From an uncultured Lysobacteraceae bacterium (lineage in GTDB: Bacteria; Pseudomonadota; Gammaproteobacteria; Xanthomonadales; Xanthomonadaceae): 64,000 nucleotides of DNA. Under the pieces are notes generated by a model. That model saw only the letters and a list, made by a program, of their open reading frames with translations, made no database searches and had not been told where the DNA came from. Position numbers and translations under genes: made by a program. The DNA is taken from positions 7,669 through 71,668 of the forward strand of contig CAMLLG010000012.1 of assembly GCA_946480825.1 (NCBI GenBank), in the 5' to 3' direction. Positions 1 to 6,799 of the stretch are shown here, one piece after another (position 1 is the stretch's first letter; each line of letters starts with the position of its first letter).

Positions 1-732
1 CGCCTGAATGCCAATTTCAGCATGCTCGACCAGACGGTGTGGGTGGGCGATGCCGGCGCGTTCCGCGTGGTCGGTCAGTACGAGGAAAAAGGGCTGAGCG
101 ACTCCGGCACGAATTACGACGATCTCGTGGTCGTGCCGTACGAAACCGCGCGCACTCGCTTGTTCGGCCGCGACAATTACGATCGGATCCTTCTGCTGCC
201 CCACGAAGGCGCGGACGTCGATCGCGTGGCGGCGAACGTCCGCGATGTACTGCGCGACAACCATGGCATCGACCCCGGCGACAAGGACGATTTCGACATT
301 CTTCGGCCCTCCACCACGGATCGTGCCAAACGCACCACCGGAGAGTTGCTCGGCGGACTGGCGTGGTTTCTGACCGCGGTCACTTTATCCATCGGCGGAG
401 CCGGCGTTTTCGCCGTGTCGTATCTCAACGTGCTGGACCGGCGCGGCGAAATCGGTCTGCGGATCGCGCTCGGCGCCACGCGCCGAGACATCATCGTGCT
501 GTTCCTGATGGAGGCTCTTCTGCTCAGCGCGCTGGGCTGCATCGCCGGCTTCGCGCTCGGGTACTGCGCGATCCGCATGTTCGCGCTCTGGACCGAATGG
601 AAGATGGCGATCGACTTCTCGGTCATCGCGGTTCCCGCATCGGTTTCGGCCCTGTTGGGCATCGTATTTGGGGTGGCCCCGGCCTACAAGGCTTCGCGCA
701 TGGCCCCGGTCGAGGCGCTGCGCGCCGCATAG
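1..732 (+). CDS. ABC transporter permease, MacB/FtsX type (5'-truncated)
   Basis: The reading frame is open from base 1, so the start lies outside the window; 243 residues are visible. The first half is the soluble periplasmic (MacB-PCD-like) part. From about residue 115 to the end comes a FtsX-type permease domain with three hydrophobic membrane segments, the cytoplasmic loop with the family-typical RGEIGLRIALGATRRDI, and the classic C-terminal ending APVEALRAA. MacB-like permeases pair with an ATPase and a membrane-fusion protein to export peptides, macrolides or lipopeptides, or act in mechanotransmission. It points rightwards towards, and converges with, the minus-strand operon at 908. 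A role in export of or immunity to the cluster product is plausible from position only; it could equally be the last gene of an unrelated neighbouring transporter operon. Family assignment is firm, substrate unknown. Confidence 0.88.
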   Translation, partial: RLNANFSMLDQTVWVGDAGAFRVVGQYEEKGLSDSGTNYDDLVVVPYETARTRLFGRDNYDRILLLPHEGADVDRVAANVRDVLRDNHGIDPGDKDDFDILRPSTTDRAKRTTGELLGGLAWFLTAVTLSIGGAGVFAVSYLNVLDRRGEIGLRIALGATRRDIIVLFLMEALLLSALGCIAGFALGYCAIRMFALWTEWKMAIDFSVIAVPASVSALLGIVFGVAPAYKASRMAPVEALRAA

Positions 733-767
733 CGTGCAGCGTCGCGGATGGCGGTGGTTCGGTCGAT

Positions 768-902
768 CATCGAAAAGCGACCTTTTCAGGTCGCGACTCC
801 GGCACGTGGCGTGGCGGATCGATTGACGACGAATCCATCGCCTGCACGTTCGTTCCGTCGGCGCGGTCATGCCCGGTCGTGCCGGCAGATCGCTTTTCGA
901 TG
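768..902. repeat. 13-nt perfect inverted repeat pair in a convergent gap
   Basis: CATCGAAAAGCGA at 768-780 and its exact reverse complement TCGCTTTTCGATG at 890-902 flank a 109-base spacer between the ends of the transporter gene and the dehydrogenase gene. The left arm overlaps the terminator-like hairpin at 773-794. Its function is unknown; it could be a long-range stem in read-through transcripts, or chance. Confidence 0.5.
773..794 (-). terminator. Rho-independent terminator-like hairpin for the minus-strand operon
   Basis: On the minus strand a perfect 7-bp stem GCGACCT/AGGTCGC (777-794) closes a GAAA tetraloop and is followed directly by TTTT (complement of 773-776). It lies about 115 bases beyond the stop of the dehydrogenase gene and is oriented to end transcripts from the operon that starts at 6399. 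In the plus direction there is no T run, so it would not efficiently terminate the transporter gene. Confidence 0.55.
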
Positions 903-907
903 GCGTG

Positions 908-2014
908 CTAGCCGGGCAAATAGCGGTTGGCGAGAATCGAGTGCCGCATCGCCTCCGAAGGCGGGTGCCGTTTCATGAAGCCGCAAACGCTCGCGAGGTA
1001 GCGACACTCTTCGTCCTCGTGAAGCGGAGGACGCGCCTCGAATTCAGTCACCAGCGCATCGATGCGACGGATCGCGTTGTAGGAAAACGCCATCGACATC
1101 GCAAGCTGCCCGGCGGACAGGACGCCCGTGCCCATCTGCTGGGCGAGCCTGTACTGTGCGTACCGCGCGGCTTCCAGTTCGCAGGTCAGGAACATCAAGG
1201 TGTCGTCGCCATTCTTCGCGAGTGCGATTCCGCACAGCCGGGCCGCAGCCCCGAGGTAACTGCTCGCCATCAAGGTCTGGAAAATCATCGAGATCGTGAT
1301 CTCGCTCTGGGCAACCGCGAGACGACGGCGGGCGTAGCCTTCTTCGCCCGCCGTCGGCAACAGCACATTGCCGGCCGGGATGCGGGTATCGTCGAATACG
1401 AGAGCGTCGCTGCCGGTCGCGCGAAGCACCTCCCGGGTCCAGAAGGGCTCGGTCGCGATTCGGCTTTCGCTGCGCTCCGCGAAGGCGAGCCCACGACTGC
1501 GTTCCTGCCCCACGTGGTCGATCACGCCTACGAGGAAGAGGTCCGCCTCACGGCTCATCGTGCAGGGCTTCTTGCGTCCGTCGAGGCGGAAGCCGTCGTT
1601 CTCCCGCCGGCAAGTCACGGAAGAATCGAGCAGGTCGACGTTGCGCGATTCCGCGAACGCTGAGCCGACGAGACGCCGCTCCTGCGCCACGCTCGAGAGC
1701 AGGTCGCGGGCGCGGGGAAGCGGTATTTCGTCCATACAGAACGCGCCTACGGTGTGGTGATGCATCAGCATCATCACGGCGAGCGATGGGCATGCGGCCG
1801 CGATCGCGCTGCAGATCGGTGCGAGTTCGGAAAGCGATCTGCCGCGCCCGCCCAACGCCTCCGGTATCAGGAAGCCCGGCTCGCCGAATTCGCGGAACCA
1901 TGCGCAGAGAGTTCCGGCGTCGAGACGCTCCAACTCCAGAAGGGAGCTTTCGGCGAGCAGCGATGCCAATCGCGGCATTGCGCGGCGCAAGGCCTTTTTT
2001 TCGTCGATCAACAT
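908..2014 (-). CDS. Acyl-CoA dehydrogenase-like flavoprotein (aminoacyl/acyl-carrier oxidase candidate)
   Basis: 368 aa, slightly shorter than usual for acyl-CoA dehydrogenases (about 380-400). The N-terminal helical part contains the family signature region FLIPEALGGRGRS, followed by the middle beta-domain (VGSAFAES...LDGRKKPCTMSREAD) and a C-terminal helical bundle. The ATG at 2014 overlaps the stop of the upstream gene (ATGTTGA), implying translational coupling; the longer in-frame extension upstream lies inside that gene and is not used. Enzymes of this fold oxidise alpha-beta bonds of acyl thioesters using FAD. In pyrrole and related starter pathways (PltE, RedW, CloN3) they act on an aminoacyl group held on a carrier protein. 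The neighbours here (carrier protein, A domain, KAS III-like acyltransferase) fit that carrier-bound role, but the substrate is inferred. I could not place the catalytic base with certainty. Confidence 0.8.
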   Translation of the reverse strand: MLIDEKKALRRAMPRLASLLAESSLLELERLDAGTLCAWFREFGEPGFLIPEALGGRGRSLSELAPICSAIAAACPSLAVMMLMHHHTVGAFCMDEIPLPRARDLLSSVAQERRLVGSAFAESRNVDLLDSSVTCRRENDGFRLDGRKKPCTMSREADLFLVGVIDHVGQERSRGLAFAERSESRIATEPFWTREVLRATGSDALVFDDTRIPAGNVLLPTAGEEGYARRRLAVAQSEITISMIFQTLMASSYLGAAARLCGIALAKNGDDTLMFLTCELEAARYAQYRLAQQMGTGVLSAGQLAMSMAFSYNAIRRIDALVTEFEARPPLHEDEECRYLASVCGFMKRHPPSEAMRHSILANRYLPG

Positions 2015-2943
2015 GTCTCCGGCGTCCCCAATGCGTCCGTTCGGCGAACCAGAGCCAGGCCGGCATACTGACGGCTGGACGCGCAAAGCAGCGCCGATCG
2101 GTCTTCCGGCGTGATCGAGTCCGCGCCGAGATGCGTCGATAAAGCGATGAAGGGATCGGCGCCGTAGCAGTGACCGAGCTCGGCGATCCGTCCCAACGCC
2201 ATCTTCCGCGGCCGGAAGCCGAGTTCCTTGCCTTTCATCTGGTACATCGGCTCGTAGAGGTGGATGTAGCAGAAGCGGTCGATTTCGGAGATCGACAAGC
2301 CCTGTCTTCCGATCAGATCGGCGACGCAGGCCGCCTCGAGTTTTCGTCCGAGAACGGAGCTGGTGTCTTCGCCGGGCGACGGGTCCTCGCGAACCAGGGT
2401 GTCGACCACTTCGTATGCGCATCCCGCAGGATCGGCATCGATCTCGATCGCCAGGGAGTAATCGCTGAATAGAGAGAACCGCTTGAAACGATGCGACTCT
2501 TTCGCGACTTTCTCGGATGAAAGGATCAGTACACGGCCGGCGCCTTCCGCGATCCTTCGTCCGGCGATGTCCAGCGCGGCGATCAGATTCACGCAATCGT
2601 AGTCGTGCAGGATCTCCGGCGGGGATGCCGGCAGGCCGGGAAGATCGAGCGAAGCCACCGCTTCGACGAACGCATCGCAATCGTTGACGCAGGGTGCGCA
2701 CAGGATCGTGTGGTCGATGCGGCCGGGCTCGGCGCCGAGACGGGCGTGGAGGGCGGAAAATCCGCGGGAGACGTGATCGCGGTAGTCGCCGCTGGACCGG
2801 CGGAAGAACCCCCAGCCCCAGAACGCCGGTTCGTCCGGCATGCCCAGCGATGCGATTCGTTCATCGATGCCCGGCAGCGTACGATAGTCGCATACCGTGT
2901 CGCCGGGCGCGAAGTCGAGGTGGCGAATGCCGATGCGGGTCAT
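2008..2943 (-). CDS. KAS III-like (FabH/thiolase-fold) acyltransferase with altered triad
   Basis: 311 aa, the usual length for ketoacyl-ACP synthase III proteins. A thiolase-type active-site Cys lies at residue 117 in HDYDCVNLIAALDIA. His228 (CYIHLYEP) aligns with the FabH catalytic His. The residue that is Asn in FabH (GNTSAA context) is His258 here (LGHCYGADP). So the Cys-His pair is kept while the decarboxylation-type Asn is replaced. Relatives that transfer an acyl group to O or N instead of condensing it (CerJ, CloN2-type) often diverge at this triad. In this operon it could move the carrier-bound, dehydrogenated aminoacyl group to the PKS/NRPS line or to a hydroxyl or amine. It lies 15 bases after the A-domain gene and overlaps the dehydrogenase gene by 7 bases. 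Fold confident, transfer partner inferred. Confidence 0.75.
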   Translation of the reverse strand: MTRIGIRHLDFAPGDTVCDYRTLPGIDERIASLGMPDEPAFWGWGFFRRSSGDYRDHVSRGFSALHARLGAEPGRIDHTILCAPCVNDCDAFVEAVASLDLPGLPASPPEILHDYDCVNLIAALDIAGRRIAEGAGRVLILSSEKVAKESHRFKRFSLFSDYSLAIEIDADPAGCAYEVVDTLVREDPSPGEDTSSVLGRKLEAACVADLIGRQGLSISEIDRFCYIHLYEPMYQMKGKELGFRPRKMALGRIAELGHCYGADPFIALSTHLGADSITPEDRSALLCASSRQYAGLALVRRTDALGTPETC

Positions 2944-2958
2944 GCGTCAGGTCCAGGA

Positions 2959-5463
2959 TCAGAGAATGACGTCGAAGTTGCGAATCAGGGTATCCAACAG
3001 TCCGGAGAACGTGTCGTCGCGGGAGAGGTGAGTGCGCACGTCGGCCGCATAGTTTCGAATCGAATCGAAGTGCGCGCGCTGCGCTTCGGGCGCATCCAGC
3101 CGGCCGGCCAGGAGGATGGCTTGACCGCGACGCAGCAATTCCGCGAGATCGGTCGGCCCATCCTCGATCGTCCTCGTGGCCCGTTTCATCCATTTCGCGG
3201 ATTTGCTGAAGTAGCCGCGTTCCGCGAGCAGCGCGAGCATCAGATGAGTCGCGATGTAGATGCCCATCGCGCCGAAATGGGCTGCATCGCTGTCGATCGC
3301 CATGGCCATGTCTTCCAGATTCTTGGTCGCCGCCATGAATTCTTCGGTGGTACGGCGCACGCGCAGACCGTCGATGTCGTAACAGGCGCGCCACGCGGGC
3401 AGCAGGCCGTCGTCGTGGACGACCCAGCCTCCGGACAATCTGCCCAGGAATTTCTGGTGATCGGCGAGACGCGCTCGCCGCGCGGTCGCCAGCGATTCGC
3501 CGGATGCGTCGGCGCGGAGCGCGTCGTTGACCAGAAATTGGCATTCGACCTCGAGGCCTTCGATGAACATCGAGACGATGCGTTCTTCGGGGTCGTGGCT
3601 CGGGACGAAGTTGATCGGCTGTCCATACAGTTCGGAGCGGCTCTTCTTGAAGGCCATGCGATCGTCGAGCAGCACCAGGATGTCGAGATCCGAGAGCGGA
3701 GATGCGGTCCGCTCGGCGAGTGAGCCTGCGATCATGATCGTGCGACGTGCCGAAGGTTTGATGAATTCGCCGACGAGAGCCTCGATGTCGATGCCGAAGT
3801 TCGCGAGTGCGGACGAAAGCTCCTCCGGGTTGCGGCAACGATGAAGTTCGTTGGGCTGCTTTCTGCGCTGACGCGGCGATATGCGTGATGTCGACATGAA
3901 GAGGGCCTTGCGGTCGATCTTGTGGTTCTGATTGAGCGGAAACCGGTCCACGGGCACGATCGAGGCCGGTCGCATGTAGGGAGGCAGATGGTCGCCTGCG
4001 TAGGCAGCGAGCGCGGCGCGGTCGAACCCCGCGTCTTCCGACGACAGCACGAAGGCGTGAAGAACGGAATGCTCCGCATCGAAATGGACCACGGCCTGAC
4101 GTACGTCGGGGTGGCGCTCCAGGACGCGTTCGATTTCATGGATCTCGACGCGATTGCCGCGGATCTTGATCTGGGTGTCGTTGCGGCCCGCGAATTCGAT
4201 CAGGCCGTCTTCGGCGATGCGGGCGAGGTCGCCGGTCAGGTAGACCCGACCGGCCTGCGGGCAATCCGGGAGGTGGACGAAAGCGCGGGCGTTGCGCTCC
4301 GGCGATCCGATGTAACCCCACGCCACGCAGGGTCCGCCGAGCCCCAGCTGGCCGATCACGCCTTGCGGTACCGGGCGGAGCGTTTCGTCGACGATCACGA
4401 CCCGATCGCTGGGAAGCGGCCGACCGATCGGCAGGGTGTCGCGACCGGACAGGCGGGTACCGTCGTCTTCGAACAGGGTGCTCTCCACGGCGCACTCGGT
4501 GACGCCGTAACTATTGAACAGTCGCCCGACCTTGAGCACGTCACGGAAGCGGAGATACTCTGCCTTGGTCCACAGGTCGGCGCCGCAATTGAGCATGGCC
4601 ACTCCGGACAGGTCGCGGCCGATCGATTCGAGATGTTCGACGAGGTTGCGCACCAGCGCGGGTACGATGTCGACATAGTCGATGCGATATTCGAGCAGCC
4701 AGCGAGACAGTTCCGCGGGGTGCAGGATCGCCATGTCCGGACACATGACCAGCGTGCCGCCGGAACCCAGCGCCTTGACCACATCTCCGATGAACACGTC
4801 GAAACCGGTCTTCGCAACCTGCAGGATGCGCAACGGCGCATGGTCGAGTCCGTAGACCGTCCGCCAGTCGTCGTAGCGATGAAGAATCGCGGCATGCGCG
4901 ATGACGACGCCTTTCGGATGACCGGTGGTTCCCGACGTATAGATGATGTACGCCGGCGCGTCGCGCCCGCAAGGATGCGCATCGCGATCCGATACCGATG
5001 CCCGTGCCTGGGCCCTCCAGAGCGCGTCGATGTCGACGAGGTCGACATCGCCCGCATGAGCGGACAACCCGGGCATGGCGTCGGCAACCGCGAGAATCGC
5101 CCTCGCGCCGGCATCGCCCGCGATATAGGCCAGTCTCGCGGCGGGAATATCGAACGACACCGGCACGATGGCGCACCCCAGACGCGCCAATGCGACCGTC
5201 GCGACGATCAGGCGCAGATCGCGGGGCAGGAAAAGCACGACGGCATCGCCGGGTTTCAAACCGCGGTCGTGCGCCAGCGCATCCGCCATGGCCGCGCTCC
5301 GAGCGTCCAGCGTTGCGTAGTCGATCTCGCCCGTCTCATCGACGACGGCGATCCGTCCTGGCCAGGTGCGCGCGGTCCGGACGAACAGTGCGCCGAGGGT
5401 TTCTGGGCGAACCGGCGCGCGTTCTTCGGTGGAAACGCGCGGCGTGCGATCCGTCGTCTCCAT
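2959..5463 (-). CDS. Stand-alone adenylation domain fused to a DNA-pol-beta-type nucleotidyltransferase
   Basis: 834 aa. Residues 1-525 are an NRPS-type A domain with A3 YTSGTTGHPKG (about 175-185), A5 NSYGVTE (318-323), A7 YLTGD (408-412) and A10 NHKIDRK with the catalytic Lys at 515. The pocket residues, aligned by eye to GrsA positions 235-517, read D V G D L C S V E K. This is close to the published ornithine code DVGEIGSIDK, so a basic amino acid is likely. From about 555 a second domain has GS (580-581) and SDLDILV (Asp592 and Asp594), the GS...DxD metal-binding motif of pol-beta nucleotidyltransferases, followed by a helical tail to 834. There is no carrier domain; the partner carrier is encoded 3 bases upstream. 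Free-standing A domains usually end after A10, so the fusion is odd. The second domain might nucleotidylate the amino acid, the carrier or the product. Both domains confident, linkage of functions unknown. Confidence 0.85.
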   Translation of the reverse strand: METTDRTPRVSTEERAPVRPETLGALFVRTARTWPGRIAVVDETGEIDYATLDARSAAMADALAHDRGLKPGDAVVLFLPRDLRLIVATVALARLGCAIVPVSFDIPAARLAYIAGDAGARAILAVADAMPGLSAHAGDVDLVDIDALWRAQARASVSDRDAHPCGRDAPAYIIYTSGTTGHPKGVVIAHAAILHRYDDWRTVYGLDHAPLRILQVAKTGFDVFIGDVVKALGSGGTLVMCPDMAILHPAELSRWLLEYRIDYVDIVPALVRNLVEHLESIGRDLSGVAMLNCGADLWTKAEYLRFRDVLKVGRLFNSYGVTECAVESTLFEDDGTRLSGRDTLPIGRPLPSDRVVIVDETLRPVPQGVIGQLGLGGPCVAWGYIGSPERNARAFVHLPDCPQAGRVYLTGDLARIAEDGLIEFAGRNDTQIKIRGNRVEIHEIERVLERHPDVRQAVVHFDAEHSVLHAFVLSSEDAGFDRAALAAYAGDHLPPYMRPASIVPVDRFPLNQNHKIDRKALFMSTSRISPRQRRKQPNELHRCRNPEELSSALANFGIDIEALVGEFIKPSARRTIMIAGSLAERTASPLSDLDILVLLDDRMAFKKSRSELYGQPINFVPSHDPEERIVSMFIEGLEVECQFLVNDALRADASGESLATARRARLADHQKFLGRLSGGWVVHDDGLLPAWRACYDIDGLRVRRTTEEFMAATKNLEDMAMAIDSDAAHFGAMGIYIATHLMLALLAERGYFSKSAKWMKRATRTIEDGPTDLAELLRRGQAILLAGRLDAPEAQRAHFDSIRNYAADVRTHLSRDDTFSGLLDTLIRNFDVIL

Positions 5464-5466
5464 CGA

Positions 5467-6399
5467 TCAATCGCTTTGCCGCTTCTCGGCGACCAGCGCG
5501 GAGAACGCCTGCAGGCTGTCGTGCTCGATGATGTCGCGGATGTTGATCTCGACCTCGAAGCGGGACTGCACCATGGCCACCAGTTTGAAGGCGTTGAGAG
5601 ATGTGCCGCCGAGTTCGAAGTAGCTGGTCTGTGGGGCGATCCGCCCGACATCGATCTTCAGCAGGTCGGCCCATGTCGCGGCGATCTCGCGCATGCAGCC
5701 GTTGTCCGAAGCCGAGATCGCGTCGGGCCAGGCAAGCAGCGCCCGCAGTCGTTCGCCGAGTTCCTCGAGCGTCGTGTCCTCGCCGGTGGCGAGCGTGCGC
5801 AGCGATTCTTCGATCGCTGCGAGTACGGATTCTGCCGCGGGGAAGCGCTTCACTTCCGGCGCGATGCCGAGGCGGAGCGTCGTGCGCTCGCCGTCGCGCA
5901 GGGCGTGAAGCACGACGGGCGTCGGCTGGGACACGGCCATTCCGGTCCGGATGACGAAGAAGGCGGGCGCGATCGGGGAGGAGACGAATTCGGCGATCTG
6001 GTCGAGGCCGATGGTGCTGGTGCGTTCGAGACAGGGCGACGTCTGGGCCGCGACCGCCGACGCTTGCTCATCGCACTCGGCATAGACATAGCTGGCCGCC
6101 AGCGAAAGCCGCAATGGCGAATCCAATTCGGCCCGTACGAGGCCGACCACGCTCTCTTCGTCCGCGCAGAGGCACTGGATCACCATGTGCAGCGCGGGCA
6201 CCAGTCGTCGAGCGATGGACTCGCCGACGATGTCGGACGCGACAGTGCGTTCGTGCCAACGGTCGGGAGGCGATACGATCGTATCCGGAGCGAGCCCGAG
6301 CAGTTTGCGTTGCCGGTGGACGCTGCCCTTCGGATGACGGCTCCAAACGCTCGCGGCACTCGCCCTGCCATGCGCGTCGTAGGTATCCAGACCCTCCAT
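5467..6399 (-). CDS. Carrier protein (PCP) with a condensation-lobe-like N-terminal region
   Basis: 310 aa, first gene of the minus-strand operon. The last 80 residues are a thiolation domain with the phosphopantetheine site FELGGTSLNAF (Ser267). Residues 1-230 are not clearly recognisable. By spacing and by a stretch resembling the end of C domains (RTTLRLGIAPEVKRF... followed by an amphipathic helix), they look like the C-terminal lobe of a condensation domain without the HHxxxDG half. This is a weak, by-eye match. The start is well supported: an AAGGAG Shine-Dalgarno (complement of 6408-6413) sits 8 bases before the ATG, downstream of a sigma70-like promoter. It is the natural acceptor for the A domain encoded just downstream and the platform for the dehydrogenase. 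If the N-terminal part is not a C lobe, it could be a docking or protein-interaction domain. Confidence 0.8.
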   Translation of the reverse strand: MEGLDTYDAHGRASAASVWSRHPKGSVHRQRKLLGLAPDTIVSPPDRWHERTVASDIVGESIARRLVPALHMVIQCLCADEESVVGLVRAELDSPLRLSLAASYVYAECDEQASAVAAQTSPCLERTSTIGLDQIAEFVSSPIAPAFFVIRTGMAVSQPTPVVLHALRDGERTTLRLGIAPEVKRFPAAESVLAAIEESLRTLATGEDTTLEELGERLRALLAWPDAISASDNGCMREIAATWADLLKIDVGRIAPQTSYFELGGTSLNAFKLVAMVQSRFEVEINIRDIIEHDSLQAFSALVAEKRQSD

Positions 6400-6480
6400 T
6401 CCGCCGTCTCCTTCTGACCGGTCGCGCGACGCGTCTCGGCGAATCGACTCGTCTACCGAAGGCGTGGCATCGCGCGAGCC

Positions 6481-6509
6481 ACTATAACCGCCGTGTCACG
6501 CATTGGAAA
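6481..6509 (-). promoter_or_regulatory. Sigma70-like promoter for the minus-strand four-gene operon
   Basis: Read on the minus strand: TTTCCA (complement of 6504-6509), exactly 17 bases, then TATAGT (complement of 6481-6486). This gives 4/6 and 5/6 matches to the sigma70 consensus with optimal spacing. Transcription would begin near 6474, leaving a leader of about 75 bases with a strong AAGGAG ribosome site before the carrier-protein ATG at 6399. Confidence 0.6.
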
Positions 6510-6637
6510 CCGAAGCGACGGGCGAGGGCGGACCCCGGTCGCCGCTCGAATGCCGGTGTTCCGGACCTACCGGCACGGGTTGTGTCCGGGAGGCATGTTT
6601 CTGTTACATTCGGAACGGGGATGGGGATCCTGGCGGG

Positions 6638-6660
6638 GGCATGCGGGTGGACGGCATGCC
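6638..6660. promoter_or_regulatory. Inverted repeat GGCATGC-N9-GCATGCC, possible operator
   Basis: Perfect 7-base arms at 6638-6644 and 6654-6660, with centres 16 bases apart. It lies downstream of the weak plus-strand promoter candidate and upstream of the PKS start. The arm spacing suits a dimeric regulator, but it could also be an mRNA hairpin in the PKS leader or chance in GC-rich DNA. Confidence 0.3.
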
Positions 6661-6799
6661 GTGGAGTGGCTCCTGTGAATGGATAGGACGGCACGGCGAA
6701 TGTTTTTTTCAGGGAATCAACGCTTTCACGGTCGTGCGCATGGAGCGATGACGCAGGGAGCGCCGGTCATCCGCTTCAGGGGAAGGAGCATGCGCGCGC

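Larger units (their letters stand above)
6400..6799. other. Divergent intergenic region between the starter operon and the PKS operon
   Basis: 400 bases without a gene, holding the control region for both transcripts. It contains the minus-strand promoter (6481-6509), a 7-9-7 inverted repeat (6638-6660), a T-rich stretch near 6702-6708 and a GGAAGGA Shine-Dalgarno at 6781-6787 ahead of the PKS start at 6800. For the plus strand I see only a weak promoter candidate, TTGTGT (6580-6585) and TTACAT (6604-6609) with 18-base spacing. No gene for a DNA-binding regulator is present in the window. Confidence 0.6.

Noticed and set aside
777..794. Terminator for the transporter gene on the plus strand
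   Set aside because: The hairpin is followed by GACT, not by a T run, in the plus direction; the T run exists only on the minus strand.
2015..2701. N-terminal extension of the acyl-CoA dehydrogenase-like frame
   Set aside because: The extension lies inside the KAS III-like gene in another frame and has no family character; the ATG at 2014 gives the normal dehydrogenase N-terminus.
6604..6609. Plus-strand promoter TTGTGT-18-TTACAT for the PKS gene
   Set aside because: Each element matches the consensus at only three of six positions, too weak to list as a promoter; mentioned only as a candidate within the intergenic region.
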